A stretch of 64,000 bases of DNA from Pseudonocardia cypriaca (GCF_006717045.1 NZ_VFPH01000002.1:2542001-2606000); one strand, 5' to 3'; positions 14,810-25,512 are shown, numbered from the stretch's first letter. Notes: generated from the sequence alone by a model not told the origin. Numbers and translations: made by a program.

Positions 14810-16833
14810 CGGCAGCCTCCCCGAGCGGCGCGGAGGCGATCAGACGGAGCCCGGTCGCCGCCGTGGCCGTGGCCGTCGTCGCGTGGTTGCTCGCCGCGCT
14901 GGCCGTGCTCGCGCTCCCGTGGAGCGAGTTGTACGAGGGCGGCGAGGCGCTGTTCTTCCTGGTCGACGTCGTCGTCGCCGTCGTGTACGGGCTGGTGGCC
15001 CGCGTGCTGCTCGCCCGGCGCGCGGTGGCGGTGGCGTGGTGGGTCGCACTGGCGGCGATCGGCGACGGCGTGGCCGCCTTCGCCGCCGCATACTCCCGGG
15101 CCACGGTGCAGGGACTCCCGTTGCCGGGGGCCGATGCGGTGGCGTCGCTGACCTCGGTGGCGTGGGTACCGGGCACGGTCGGCCTGATCGTCGTCGTGCC
15201 GTGGCTCGTGCGCGATGGCAGCCCGTCCCCCGTCGCACGGGTCGCGGTGTGGGTGGGTGCCGCGGCGTGCGTCGTGATCACCGCCGCGAGGCTGCTCGTG
15301 CCGGACGGGATACCGGTGGTCGACATACCGGCCGGGCCGGCGTCCGTGGCGGGCTCGCTCCCGCTCCAGATGGGCGTCGTGGTGGTACTCGGTGCGCTCG
15401 CCACCGCGGACGCAACCGTGCGCTGGCTGCGCGGCTCGGCCGAGGCGCGGCGCGGTCTGGGCTGGCTCGCCCTGGGCTCCGGGCTGATGACGGTGTCGTT
15501 CGTGCCGCTCGCACTCCCGCTGCCGCTCGTGATCGCGTTGGTGGAACCGGGGATCGTGCCCGCGGTCCAGCTCGCGGCGCAGGCGTTCTTCCCGGCGGCG
15601 ATCCTCGTGGTGGTGCTGCGCCAGCAGCTGTGGGGCATCGACCTCGCCGTCAGCCGAGCACTGGTGTGGGCCCTGCTCACCGCGGGGTCGGCCGCCGCGT
15701 ACCTGCTGATCGTGTTCGTCGCGACCACGGTGTTGCCGGTCGGCACCGGCACGGGTGGCGTCCTCGCCGCTGCGGTGCTCGCCGGCCTCGCCGTGCCCGC
15801 GCGGGCATGGCTGCAGCGCCGCGTCGACCTGCTGGTGAGGGGCCCGTCGGCCGCGCCGGGGGCGGGCGCCGAGCGGATCGGCCTGCGGCTGGGCAGCGCG
15901 GCGCCCGCCGAGCTGGTGCAGCGGGTGCTCGAGTCGGTCGTCGAGGCGCTGCGCTGTGCCGGCGCGGAGATCCGGTTGGACGACGGCCGTCGGCTGGCCG
16001 CGGTGGGCGGTCCGGGCGGGCCGCCGCTGCCGGTGCCGCTGACGCACGCCGGTGAGCACGTCGGGGACCTGACGGTCTGGGGCGTGCGCGGCGAGCGCCT
16101 CGACGCCCGCACCGAACGCGACCTGCAGCCGCTCGCCGGCGTCGTGGCGGCGGTGGTGCGGCTCGCGCTGCTCACGGCGGAGCTGGAGGCCACCAGGGCG
16201 CGCATGGCGGCCGCGCGGGCCGAGGAACGCCGGCTGCTGCGCCGCGAGGTGCACGACCACCTCGGCCCCGTGCTGACCGGCGTGGCGCTCGGGATCCACG
16301 GCGCTCGGAACCTGCTCGCGACGGGCGACACCGCCACGGCGGGCCGGCTGCTCGACGAGCTGTCGTCCGAGGTGGAGCGCGGCGTGCAGAACGTGCGCAG
16401 CCTGGCGCGGGCCTTCCTGCCCCCTCAGCTGGAGGAGCGCGGGCTGGCCAGCGCGCTCGAGGACCTCGCGGCCCGGTTCGACTCGCCGGAGCTCGCGGTG
16501 GAGGCGGAGGTCGAGGCCGCCACCGCTGCGGCGCTCGCCGCGCCCGTGGCGGTCGGGCTCTACAGCGTGGCCGCCGAGGCCGTCACGAACGTGCACCGCC
16601 ACGCTGCAGCCACCCGCTGCATCGTGCGGCTCGAATGTGCAGATGGAACGGTGCGGCTGCAGGTCGTCGACGACGGCGTCGGTATCGACCCGGACGATCG
16701 GCCGGGCGTCGGGCTGCGCTCGGTCCGCGAGCGGGCCGCCGAGCTGGGCGGTGCCGCGCGGATCGGGCCGGGACCGGAGGGCGGGACGCTGGTGGAGGTG
16801 TCGGTGCCGGCGCACGAGGTGGTCAGGGCATGA
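14806..16833 (+). CDS. NarL-type sensor histidine kinase with long membrane domain
   Basis: The 675-aa kinase starts with about ten membrane helices (20-345) without an obvious extracellular domain, which suggests sensing within the membrane. A GAF-like region (about 365-460) follows, then the HisKA_3 dimerisation helix with phospho-acceptor His483 in RREVHDHLGPVLTGVALGIH. The HATPase domain has the N-box AAEAVTNVHRH and the G-box DDGVGIDPDDRPGVGLRSVR. It starts at a GTG overlapping the previous stop and ends in an ATGA overlap with its response regulator. The three genes form one operon. The signal is unknown. Confidence 0.9.
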   Translation: MTAASPSGAEAIRRSPVAAVAVAVVAWLLAALAVLALPWSELYEGGEALFFLVDVVVAVVYGLVARVLLARRAVAVAWWVALAAIGDGVAAFAAAYSRATVQGLPLPGADAVASLTSVAWVPGTVGLIVVVPWLVRDGSPSPVARVAVWVGAAACVVITAARLLVPDGIPVVDIPAGPASVAGSLPLQMGVVVVLGALATADATVRWLRGSAEARRGLGWLALGSGLMTVSFVPLALPLPLVIALVEPGIVPAVQLAAQAFFPAAILVVVLRQQLWGIDLAVSRALVWALLTAGSAAAYLLIVFVATTVLPVGTGTGGVLAAAVLAGLAVPARAWLQRRVDLLVRGPSAAPGAGAERIGLRLGSAAPAELVQRVLESVVEALRCAGAEIRLDDGRRLAAVGGPGGPPLPVPLTHAGEHVGDLTVWGVRGERLDARTERDLQPLAGVVAAVVRLALLTAELEATRARMAAARAEERRLLRREVHDHLGPVLTGVALGIHGARNLLATGDTATAGRLLDELSSEVERGVQNVRSLARAFLPPQLEERGLASALEDLAARFDSPELAVEAEVEAATAAALAAPVAVGLYSVAAEAVTNVHRHAAATRCIVRLECADGTVRLQVVDDGVGIDPDDRPGVGLRSVRERAAELGGAARIGPGPEGGTLVEVSVPAHEVVRA

Positions 16834-17483
16834 CGGGCGAGCCGATCCGCATCCTCGTCGTGGACGACCACCCGACGTTCCGGCTCGGGATGAACGCGCT
16901 GCTGTCCTCGATCCCCGGCCTCACCGTCGTCGGCGAGGCGGCCGACGCCCCGGAGGCGGTCGAGCTCGCCCGCCGGGTACCGGCCGACGTGGTGATCATG
17001 GACCTGGACCTCGCCGGCACTTCGGGCATCGACGCGACGCACGCCGTGCTGCGCGAGCGGCCCGAGCTGCGCGTCCTCGTCGTCACGATGCTGGAGGACG
17101 ACGACTCGGTCTTCGCCGCGATGCGCGCGGGCGCACGCGGCTACGTGCTGAAGAGCGCGTCGCCTGCGGAGGTGGAGCGCGCCGTGCGGGCGGTGGCGGC
17201 CGGGGACGTGCTCGTCGCGTCCGGTGTGGCGGAGCGGATGCTCGGGTTCGTCACGGGGGCCCGCAGCGCGACCACCCCGTTCCCCGAGCTCACCGAACGG
17301 GAGCGCGAGGTGCTCGACCTGGTCGCGCGCGGGCTGGACAACCTCGCCGTGGCCCGGCGCCTCTCGCTCTCCGACAAGACCGTGCGCAACCACCTCTCGA
17401 CCATCCTCGCCAAGCTGCGGGTGGCCGACCGGTCCCAGGCGATCGTGCGTGCACGAGAGGCGGGCCTGGGTGGCGGCCCCTGA
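16830..17483 (+). CDS. LuxR/NarL-family response regulator
   Basis: The 217-aa regulator has a receiver domain with acidic pocket D12/D13 (LVVDDHPTF), phospho-acceptor D58 (VVIMDLDLAG) and the Lys of GYVLKSASPAEV. A LuxR-type HTH follows (about 150-213: LTEREREVLDLVARGLDNLA and DKTVRNHLSTILAKL). It is translationally coupled to the kinase by an ATGA overlap. No target site could be deduced. Its stop lies one base from that of the convergent cystathionine beta-synthase gene, so no terminator fits between them. Confidence 0.93.
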   Translation: MTGEPIRILVVDDHPTFRLGMNALLSSIPGLTVVGEAADAPEAVELARRVPADVVIMDLDLAGTSGIDATHAVLRERPELRVLVVTMLEDDDSVFAAMRAGARGYVLKSASPAEVERAVRAVAAGDVLVASGVAERMLGFVTGARSATTPFPELTEREREVLDLVARGLDNLAVARRLSLSDKTVRNHLSTILAKLRVADRSQAIVRAREAGLGGGP

Positions 17484-17484
17484 C

Positions 17485-18858
<1,374 letters not shown>

Positions 18859-19115
18859 CGTCGCACCCCGCTCCGAATCGCCGAGCGGCCCTCCGGCGCC
18901 CGGCGACCCGGATGGATGGCCCCGATCCCCACCGGACGCCGTGTCAGGCCGCCGAACGGCAGCGCGAAAGGCCGCGTACGGACTACTGTTCGCCGTCGGG
19001 AACTAACCCGGTCGAGGGCGTGGCGACCGGACGAAGCAGACATCCGGGAGATCCGGCGCGGCCCGCCCGTCGCGCACCCCGATCCAACCGGCCGCGAGCT
19101 GCAGGAGGGGCGCCG

Positions 19116-19745
19116 GTGTCAGCCACCGGGGACGAGGTGATCGGTGTCGACGAAGCCGACCGGGCCGCCCATGCCCGGTCGGCCCGTCGTGATGCCGAGC
19201 TCAACCACCTCGCCGGCCTCGCATCGGGCGGCGACCAGAAGGCGCTGGAGGTCCTGCTCGGCCGGATCCGCCCGATGGTCGTGCAGTACTGCCGCGCCCG
19301 GATCGGCCTCGGGACGCTCGGCACGCAGTCCGCGGAAGACATCACCCAGGACACCCTGTTCGCCGTGGTCGGGGCGCTCGAGCGATGGCGGCCCGAGAAG
19401 CGCGTCATGGCGTTCGTCTACGGGATCGCCAGCAACAAGGTGGTGGACGCCTACCGGGCGGCCGGCCGCGACCGGTCGGTGCCGACCGACGTCGTCCCGG
19501 ACGAGCCGGACGTCGACCACGGTCCGGAGCAGGCCGTCCTCCGCGGCGGTGTGGTGGCCGAGCTGCGCGAGCTGCTCGACCAGCTCCCCGAGCAGCACCG
19601 GGAGATCCTCGTGCTGCGCGTGGCGCTCGGGTTGACCGCCGTGGAGACCGCCGCAGCGGTCGGCTCCACTTCCGGCGCGGTCCGGGTTACCCAGCACCGG
19701 GCACTGGCGAAGCTGCGCGAGCTGGTGGAACGCCGCACGGCGTGA
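19116..19745 (+). CDS. SigD/ShbA-like ECF sigma factor
   Basis: The 209-aa sigma factor has region 2 with VVQYCRARIG, SAEDITQDTLFAVVGALERW and FVYGIASNKVVDAYRAAGRD. Region 4 contains LPEQHREILVLRVALGLTAV and VGSTSGAVRVTQHRALAKLR. It closely resembles mycobacterial SigD and streptomycete ShbA; the latter drives expression of the principal sigma factor. GTG start with AGGAGGGG about 6 nt upstream. No anti-sigma gene is adjacent. Convergent with the ECF42 gene. Confidence 0.85.
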   Translation: MSATGDEVIGVDEADRAAHARSARRDAELNHLAGLASGGDQKALEVLLGRIRPMVVQYCRARIGLGTLGTQSAEDITQDTLFAVVGALERWRPEKRVMAFVYGIASNKVVDAYRAAGRDRSVPTDVVPDEPDVDHGPEQAVLRGGVVAELRELLDQLPEQHREILVLRVALGLTAVETAAAVGSTSGAVRVTQHRALAKLRELVERRTA

Positions 19746-19770
19746 GCCCGCAACGTCGGCGGGAGCTCCC

Positions 19771-21018
19771 TCAGCCGCCTCGCGTCTCCTCCGCGCGGCG
19801 CTCCAGGTACGCCCGCTCCGGCCCGTTCCCCACCACCGCCAGCGCCTCCTCGTACGCGGCAGTGGCCTCGGCGCGCCGACCGAGCCTGCGCAGCAGGTCG
19901 GCCCTGGCCGCGGGCAGCAGGTGGTAGCCGCGCAGCCGCTCGTCGGTGGCGAGCGCGTCCAGGAGCTCCAGTCCGGCAGCCGGCCCGTCCCGCATCGCCA
20001 CCGCGACGGCCCGGTTCAGCGCCACCACCGGGGACGGGGCGACGTCGGCGAGCACGTCGTAGAGCGCCACCACCTGCGGCCAGTCGGTGGTGGCGACGTC
20101 GGCGGCCTCGTCGTGCACGGCCGCGATCGCCGCCTGCAGCGCGTACGGGCCGGGCGGGCCACCCCGCAACGCGGTGACCACGAGGCTCCGCCCCTCCTCG
20201 ATGAACGCGCGGTTCCACCGCGACCGGTCCTGCTCGTCGAGCAGCACCAGCTGCCCGTCGGGGCCGGTGCGCGCCTCCCGCCGGGCGTCGACGAGCAGCA
20301 TCAGCGCCAGCAGCCCGGTGACCTCCCGCTCCTGCGGGAGCAGCCGGTGCAGGATCCGGGCCAGCCGGATCGCCTCGTCGGCGAGGTCGCCGCGCACCAG
20401 CTCGGGGCCCGCGCTGGCCGCGTAGCCCTCGGTGAAGATCGCGTAGACGACCCGCAGCACGCCGGGCAGCCGCGCGGGCAGCTCGTCGGCCTCCGGCACC
20501 CGGAACGGGATCCGGGCGCCCTTGATCTTGCGCTTGGCCCGCACGATCCGCTGCGCCATCGTGGCCGCCGGCACGAGGAACGCGCGCGCCACCTCCGGGG
20601 TCGAGAGCCCGGCGAGGCAGCGCAACGTGAGCGCCACCTGCGCCTCGGACGGCAGCGCCGGGTGGCAGCAGGTGAAGAACAGGCGCAGCCGCTCGTCCGG
20701 CACGTCCCCGTCGTCGGTCGGCCGCACGACCGGGTCGTTGCGGTCGGCCTCCGCCTGCAGCACCGCGATCCGCGCCGCGTAGGCCTTGTCGCGACGCAGC
20801 CGGTCGACCGCCTTGCGCCGCGCCGTGGTGAGCAGCCACGCGCCCGGCCGGCCCGGTACGCCGTCGACCGGCCAGCGTTCGAGCGCCGCAGCGACGGCGT
20901 CCGATGCGACCTCCTCGGCCAGGTCGAGGTCGCCGAACTGCCCGACGAGCGTGGCGAGCAGCCGGCCCCGTTCCTCCCGGAACACGGCCTCGACGGAGCC
21001 TGCCACCCCCCGGGTCAC
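19771..21018 (-). CDS. ECF42-type sigma factor with C-terminal helical extension
   Basis: The 415-aa protein has short ECF regions 2 (VFREERGRLLATLVGQFGDL, LAEEVASDAVAAAL) and 4 (LRCLAGLSTPEVARAFLV, MAQRIVRAKRKIKGARI). A long C-terminal domain (about 190-415) follows, with DUF6596/TPR-like helices. ECF42 members characteristically lack an anti-sigma factor, carry this extension and sit beside DGPF (YCII) proteins, exactly as here. The GTG start overlaps the stop of the DGPF gene by 4 nt. A matching autoregulatory promoter is upstream of the pair. Confidence 0.9.
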   Translation of the reverse strand: MTRGVAGSVEAVFREERGRLLATLVGQFGDLDLAEEVASDAVAAALERWPVDGVPGRPGAWLLTTARRKAVDRLRRDKAYAARIAVLQAEADRNDPVVRPTDDGDVPDERLRLFFTCCHPALPSEAQVALTLRCLAGLSTPEVARAFLVPAATMAQRIVRAKRKIKGARIPFRVPEADELPARLPGVLRVVYAIFTEGYAASAGPELVRGDLADEAIRLARILHRLLPQEREVTGLLALMLLVDARREARTGPDGQLVLLDEQDRSRWNRAFIEEGRSLVVTALRGGPPGPYALQAAIAAVHDEAADVATTDWPQVVALYDVLADVAPSPVVALNRAVAVAMRDGPAAGLELLDALATDERLRGYHLLPAARADLLRRLGRRAEATAAYEEALAVVGNGPERAYLERRAEETRGG

Positions 21019-21374
21019 GGCTGCTCGAACTCCATGACCGGCCGCACCTCGATCCGGCTCCCGTGCTGGGCGCCGGGGCAGCGGGCCGCCCAGTCGAGCG
21101 CGGCGTCGAGATCCGGCACGTCGAGCAGGTAGTAGCCACCCAGGATCTCGCGCGTCTCCGCGAACGGACCGTCGGTGACCACCCGCTCGCCGTCGTCGCG
21201 CACCTCGACCGTCGTGGCGGTCTCGACGCCCTGGAGCGCGTCGCTCGCGATGCGGACGCCCGCGTCCGCCACGGCCTTCTCGTAGGCCCAGTACTCGTCC
21301 ATCACCTGCTGGACGGCATCCGGCGTCTGCGGTGCCACGTCCTGCGAACCGTAGATCAGCAGCATGTACTTCAC
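21015..21374 (-). CDS. DGPF-domain (YCII-related) protein
   Basis: The 119-aa protein belongs to the YCII/DGPF family: MKYMLLIYGSQD at the start, GERVVTDGPFAETREILGGY in the middle and a C-terminal EVRPVMEFEQP. These dimeric ferredoxin-like proteins are the usual genomic partners of ECF42 sigma factors. They are thought to be their targets or modulators; the biochemical role is unsettled. It is the first gene of the two-gene operon. Confidence 0.9.
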   Translation of the reverse strand: MKYMLLIYGSQDVAPQTPDAVQQVMDEYWAYEKAVADAGVRIASDALQGVETATTVEVRDDGERVVTDGPFAETREILGGYYLLDVPDLDAALDWAARCPGAQHGSRIEVRPVMEFEQP

Positions 21375-21424
21375 TTCTCGGCTCCTCGTCTACTCGGCCG
21401 GTGGCCGGACGCCACCAGCATGAC

Positions 21425-21451
21425 GACGAACGGGCGCGCCGGGAATCGACA
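21425..21451 (-). promoter_or_regulatory. Predicted ECF42 autoregulatory promoter
   Basis: On the minus strand TGTCGA (21451-21446) and CGTC (21428-21425) are separated by 17 nt, about 50 bp upstream of the DGPF gene. This matches the TGTCGA / CG(A/T)C promoter pattern reported for ECF42 regulons, so the operon is probably transcribed by its own sigma factor. Confidence 0.6.
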
Positions 21452-21459
21452 GGCCGTCC

Positions 21460-21915
21460 CTACTCGCGCTCGACGCGCCGCAGTCCCCTGCCCGGGGTCC
21501 AGCTCTCGACCACCAGCTTCGTCGCGTCGGCGTTGAGGCCGGTGTGGACGACCTCGTCGATGTCGGCGTGGAACTGCTCCCCGTCGGCGTCGCCGCCCAC
21601 CGGCCCGGCGGGGTGGGCCCGCCCGGCGATCTTCGCGTCGCCCGTCCAGCCGGCCGGGTTGCCCTCGGGTGGGTCGACCGAGGGGCTGTGCAGCGCGAAC
21701 CGGGGGTCCCGGTGCAGGTCGGCGCCCTTGCGGGCGTGGGCCATGGAGCCGAACCTCAGCTGGCCGTCGACGAACTCCGCCTCGATGCCCGAGATGCGGG
21801 GCCCGCCGTCGGCGCGCAGCGTGGCGATCGTCTTGTGCTTGTGCGCTTCGAAGATCCTCCGGACCCGGGCGGCGAACTCGGGCACGGCCTCCTCGACGTC
21901 CTTCCAGGCGGTCAT
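21460..21915 (-). CDS. Pyridoxamine 5'-phosphate oxidase family protein
   Basis: This split beta-barrel flavoprotein is about 151 aa. Visible family elements are HKTIATLRADGGPRISGIEA on the first strands, FGSMAHARKGADLHRDPRFA for cofactor phosphate binding, and a C-terminal VVESWTPGRGLRRVE typical of the F420/FMN subgroup. I choose ATG 21915 (MTAWKD); an upstream start at 21936 adds seven residues. Substrate unknown. It lies directly upstream of the ECF42 promoter on the same strand but with its own gap. Confidence 0.78.
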   Translation of the reverse strand: MTAWKDVEEAVPEFAARVRRIFEAHKHKTIATLRADGGPRISGIEAEFVDGQLRFGSMAHARKGADLHRDPRFALHSPSVDPPEGNPAGWTGDAKIAGRAHPAGPVGGDADGEQFHADIDEVVHTGLNADATKLVVESWTPGRGLRRVERE

Positions 21916-22051
21916 GCGGACGATCGTCCCGCACAACGCTGCCAGGAGCTGTCAGAGTTCTTCCCGTCCCGCACACGGTTACCGCCGCGTAGGCTCCCCG
22001 GTAGCTAGTGCCCCCCACCGGGAGCCACCGACCGTGCGAGGAGGAACGACG

Positions 22052-23272
22052 ATGCCCGAAGCCGTGATCGTCGCGGCGGCCCGGTCCCCGATCGGCCGCG
22101 CGCACAAGGGGTCCCTCACCACGATCCGCCCCGACGACCTGACGGTGCAGATGGTGCGGGCAGCCCTCGCCCAGGTCCCCCAGCTCGACCCCACCGACAT
22201 CGACGACCTCATGCTCGGCTGCGGCCTCCCGGGCGGCGAGCAGGGCTTCAACATGGCCCGCGTGGTCGCCGTCCTCCTCGGCCACGACACGCTGCCGGGC
22301 ACCACCATCACCCGCTACTGCTCCTCGTCCCTGCAGACCACGCGCATGGCCCTGCACGCCATCAAGGCAGGCGAGGGTGACGCCTTCATCTCGGCGGGCG
22401 TCGAGACGGTCTCCCGCTTCACCAGGGGAAGCTCCGACTCCCACCCCGACACCCGCAACCCCGTCTTCTCCGACGCGGAGGACCGCACCCGCCACATCGC
22501 CGAGAACGGCGCCGACTCGTGGAACGACCCCCGTGAGGACGAGCACCTGCCCGACATCTACATCGCGATGGGCCAGACCGCGGAGAACCTCGCCCGGCTC
22601 AAGGGGGTCACCCGCGAGGACATGGACCACTTCGGGGTCCGCTCGCAGAACCTGGCCGAGAAGTCGATCGCCAACGGGTTCTTCGCCCGCGAGATCAGCC
22701 CCGTCACGCTGCCGGACGGCACCGTGGTGGAGAAGGACGACGGGCCACGCGCAGGCGTCACCTACGAAGCCGTGTCCGCGCTCAAGCCGGTGTTCCGCCC
22801 GGACGGCCGGATCACCGCGGGCAACTGCTGCCCGCTCAACGACGGCGCCGCCGCGCTGGTGATCATGTCCGACACGAAGGCCGCCGAGCTCGGGATCACC
22901 CCGCTCGCCCGCGTGGTGTCCACCGGGGTCTCCGCGCTCTCCCCCGAGATCATGGGTCTCGGCCCCGTCGAGGCCTCGAAGCAGGCGCTCGCCCGGGCCG
23001 GCATGACGATCGACGACGTCGACCTCGTCGAGATCAACGAGGCGTTCGCGGCGCAGGTCCTGCCCTCGGCCCGCGACCTCGGCATCGAAGAGGAGAAGCT
23101 GAACGTCAACGGGGGCGCCATCGCGCTCGGCCACCCGTTCGGCATGACCGGCGCCCGCATCACCACCACCCTGCTCAACGGCCTGCGCACCCACGACAAG
23201 ACCATCGGCCTGGAGACGATGTGCGTCGGCGGCGGCCAGGGCATGGCGATGGTCCTCGAGCGGCTGAGCTGA
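22052..23272 (+). CDS. Acetyl-CoA C-acyltransferase (thiolase)
   Basis: The 406-aa thiolase has the acylated Cys at C90 (TRYCSSSLQT). The NEAFAAQ motif, the active-site His in GGAIALGHPFGMTGAR and the second Cys in ETMCVGGGQG are also present. It catalyses thiolytic cleavage of 3-oxoacyl-CoA in beta-oxidation or the reverse condensation. The position near cbs matches fadA3 (Rv1074c). ATG start with GAGGAGGAA upstream. No enoyl-CoA hydratase or dehydrogenase partner is adjacent. Confidence 0.92.
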   Translation: MPEAVIVAAARSPIGRAHKGSLTTIRPDDLTVQMVRAALAQVPQLDPTDIDDLMLGCGLPGGEQGFNMARVVAVLLGHDTLPGTTITRYCSSSLQTTRMALHAIKAGEGDAFISAGVETVSRFTRGSSDSHPDTRNPVFSDAEDRTRHIAENGADSWNDPREDEHLPDIYIAMGQTAENLARLKGVTREDMDHFGVRSQNLAEKSIANGFFAREISPVTLPDGTVVEKDDGPRAGVTYEAVSALKPVFRPDGRITAGNCCPLNDGAAALVIMSDTKAAELGITPLARVVSTGVSALSPEIMGLGPVEASKQALARAGMTIDDVDLVEINEAFAAQVLPSARDLGIEEEKLNVNGGAIALGHPFGMTGARITTTLLNGLRTHDKTIGLETMCVGGGQGMAMVLERLS

Positions 23273-23369
23273 CGCGGCGAGGCTTGCCCGCCGTCGGAGG
23301 CCGGAGGATGGTGTGGGGTCGCCGGCGGCGCCGCCGGGGCGCTGCCCCGACCCCAAGAGGGGGTGGGTC

Positions 23370-23990
23370 GTGTACGCACGCTCCACCACGATCCGCGCGC
23401 ACCCGGAGTCGATCGAGCAGGGCGTCGCGTTCATGCGTGACGAGGCCATGCCGAACGTGCTGAGCATGGAGGGCTGCGTCGGCATGTCCCTGCTCGTCGA
23501 CCGCATGTCGGGTCGCTGCATCACCACCACCGCATGGCAGTCGAAGGAGGCGATGGAGGCCACTGCCGAACAGGTGCGACCGATGCGCGAGCACGCGGCC
23601 GAGATGCTGGGTGGTAGGCCGCAGGTCGACGAGTGGGAGATCGCGGTCATGCACCGCGACCACACCTCGGCGCCCGGCGCCTGCGTCCGGGCCACCTGGG
23701 TGCGGATGGCGCCCGACCGGATCGACCGGGGCATCGACGTCTACCGGATGGGGATCCTGCCTGCGACGCAGGAGATGGAGGGGTTCTGCAGCGCCAGCCT
23801 GATGGTGGACCGCACCGAGGGCTATGCGGTGTCGTCGGTGACGTTCGACAGCCGCGAGGCGATGGAGCGCAGCCGCGCGATGGGCGAGGAGCTGCGCGAG
23901 CGCGGAGCGCGGGAGATCGGTCTCGAGATCGTCGAGGTCGGCGAGTTCGAGCTCGCGCTCGCCCACCTGCACGTGCCCGAGATGGCCTGA
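23370..23990 (+). CDS. Tandem dimeric alpha/beta-barrel (ABM-like) protein
   Basis: The 206-aa product consists of two similar halves (about 1-100 and 105-206), each with a first strand, a helix and a SLLVDR/SLMVDR strand. Compare GVAFMRDEAMPNVLSMEGC with GIDVYRMGILPATQEMEGF, and TTTAWQSKEAMEATAEQVRP with SSVTFDSREAMERSRAMGEE. This internal duplication gives a pseudo-dimeric antibiotic-biosynthesis-monooxygenase-like barrel. Enzymatic activity is unknown. The GTG start is tentative. A strong hairpin follows the stop. Confidence 0.6.
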   Translation: MYARSTTIRAHPESIEQGVAFMRDEAMPNVLSMEGCVGMSLLVDRMSGRCITTTAWQSKEAMEATAEQVRPMREHAAEMLGGRPQVDEWEIAVMHRDHTSAPGACVRATWVRMAPDRIDRGIDVYRMGILPATQEMEGFCSASLMVDRTEGYAVSSVTFDSREAMERSRAMGEELRERGAREIGLEIVEVGEFELALAHLHVPEMA

Positions 23991-24000
23991 GAACGCGAAC

Positions 24001-24030
24001 GGCGCCCGCCCCCTGCTGGGGACGGGCGCC
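24001..24030. terminator. Hairpin between convergent genes
   Basis: GGCGCCCG at 24001-24008 pairs with CGGGCGCC at 24023-24030, extended by an inner CCCC/GGGG stem past one mismatch. It separates the ABM-like gene from the convergent Bax-inhibitor-like gene. Confidence 0.7.
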
Positions 24031-24048
24031 GCGGGCGTCAGACGGAGG

Positions 24049-24861
24049 TCACTCCTGGCGGAGGTAGCTCAGCAGTCGCAGGATCTCGATGTACAGCCAG
24101 ACCAGGGTGGTCATCAGGCCGAACGCGATGTACCAGGCGAACCTCGCCGGGGCACCGTCGCGGACGGCCCGGTCGGCCATGTCGAAGTCGAGCAGCAGGC
24201 TGAACGAGGCCACCCCGATGCAGACGATGCTGAACAGGATCGCTAGCGGCGAGCCGTCGCGCAGCCCGAGGCCGCCGGTCGTGAAGAAGCTGGCCACCAG
24301 GTTGACGACCATCAGGATGACGACGCCGAACATCGCGCCGATCAGCCACTTGGTGAACCTCGGTGTGACCCGCACGGCGCCGGTCTTGTAGACGACCAGC
24401 ATCCCGACGAACACGCCCGCCGTGCCGACGACGGCCTGGAAGCCGATGCCTTCGAAGTTCGGGATGCTCTCGAAGACGCCGGTGATCCCGCCCAGTGCGA
24501 CACCCATGGCGGCCGAGTACGTGAGCACGAGGCCGGGGTTGGTGCTCTGCTTGAAGATGACGATCAGCGAGACGACGAACCCGACGATGAACGCCGGGAG
24601 CACGAGCCAGTACATCCCGCTGAGCGCGGTGAGCACACCCGTTGCGAGCGCGACACCGCCGGTGATCGCCGTCTTCGTGACGACGTCGTCCATCGTGAGC
24701 GGGCGCTCGCCGACCCCTGCCCGCCCGTACTCGACCCCCACGGCCTGGGCGTCGGCGTAGGCGGCGGCGCCGCCCATCGCGCCGCCCTGGCGGTCGAACG
24801 TGGCGTACCCACCCTGCCCGGTGGGCAGGTTGCGGAACGCCGGGTTGCTACTGGTGCGCAC
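24049..24861 (-). CDS. Bax inhibitor-1/YccA family membrane protein
   Basis: The 270-aa protein has a polar N-terminal 65 residues (RTSSNPAFRNLPTGQGGYAT is characteristic of the actinobacterial subgroup) and then seven membrane helices. Family members form pH-sensitive calcium leak or membrane-protein quality-control proteins; the role in actinobacteria is unknown. GTG start with GGAGGACC upstream. Three helices in a row contain charged residues near the ends (LDFDMADRAV), as in the BI-1 family. Confidence 0.87.
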   Translation of the reverse strand: MRTSSNPAFRNLPTGQGGYATFDRQGGAMGGAAAYADAQAVGVEYGRAGVGERPLTMDDVVTKTAITGGVALATGVLTALSGMYWLVLPAFIVGFVVSLIVIFKQSTNPGLVLTYSAAMGVALGGITGVFESIPNFEGIGFQAVVGTAGVFVGMLVVYKTGAVRVTPRFTKWLIGAMFGVVILMVVNLVASFFTTGGLGLRDGSPLAILFSIVCIGVASFSLLLDFDMADRAVRDGAPARFAWYIAFGLMTTLVWLYIEILRLLSYLRQE

Positions 24862-24961
24862 CTGGGTCCTCCTCGGAAGCGGGTCAAGCGTCCGTGCAGT
24901 TCAACGAGGGAGCGCCCTGCGGCGTTCCCGTTTCGGTAAAGGCGACTTTACTGCGATTCGG

Positions 24962-25360
24962 TCACGACGGGTCCAACGCGATCCCCGCGTCCTCGAGCGC
25001 CGCCTCGGTGAGGAGCCGTGCGAAGGGCCGGTCGCCCGCGTCCGCCGTGGCGAGCGGGGCGTCGATGTCGACGAGCCTGCAGCACTCGAGCAGCGTGTCG
25101 TCGTACGCGGCCTGCACGGCCACGCGCCGCACCTGGGTGCGGTAGCACCCGCAGCACACCTCTCGGCGCAGCCGGCGCAGGTTCGCGACGACGGACTCGA
25201 GCGCGGGTCCCGCCGGAGCCTGCCGGCGCCTGCGACGCTCCGCGATGTTGGAGACGGCAGCGGGAAGCAGTCGCAGCACCACCCAGAACGCGACGGTGGG
25301 CGTTGTCGCGACGAGAAGGTAGAGCATCAGCCCGAGCAGGACCGGACGGTCGCCCGCCAT
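24962..25360 (-). CDS. Small membrane-anchored protein of unknown function, predicted leaderless
   Basis: The 132-aa product has an N-terminal membrane helix (LLGLMLYLLVATTPTVAFWV) and a basic linker (AERRRRRQAP). A cytoplasmic helical domain with five Cys follows (EVCCGCYRTQ, TLLECCRLVD). I do not recognise the family; the Cys cluster could bind a metal or be redox active. ATG 25360 lies exactly 6 nt after TACCAT (minus strand), so the mRNA is probably leaderless and this start is preferred to longer alternatives. Confidence 0.6.
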   Translation of the reverse strand: MAGDRPVLLGLMLYLLVATTPTVAFWVVLRLLPAAVSNIAERRRRRQAPAGPALESVVANLRRLRREVCCGCYRTQVRRVAVQAAYDDTLLECCRLVDIDAPLATADAGDRPFARLLTEAALEDAGIALDPS

Positions 25361-25512
25361 CGAGCGATGGTAGCCCGTTGCGACGGCGTCGCGGGAGCCG
25401 TTTGCGCCGGTCGTACGGGGGAACGGCCTTCCTTGCACGTGCACCGTCCGGCAGCGGCGCCTACGCTCCGGATCTAGGGATTCTGCTGGAACCGGCTGGA
25501 GGTGGCCTTGCG

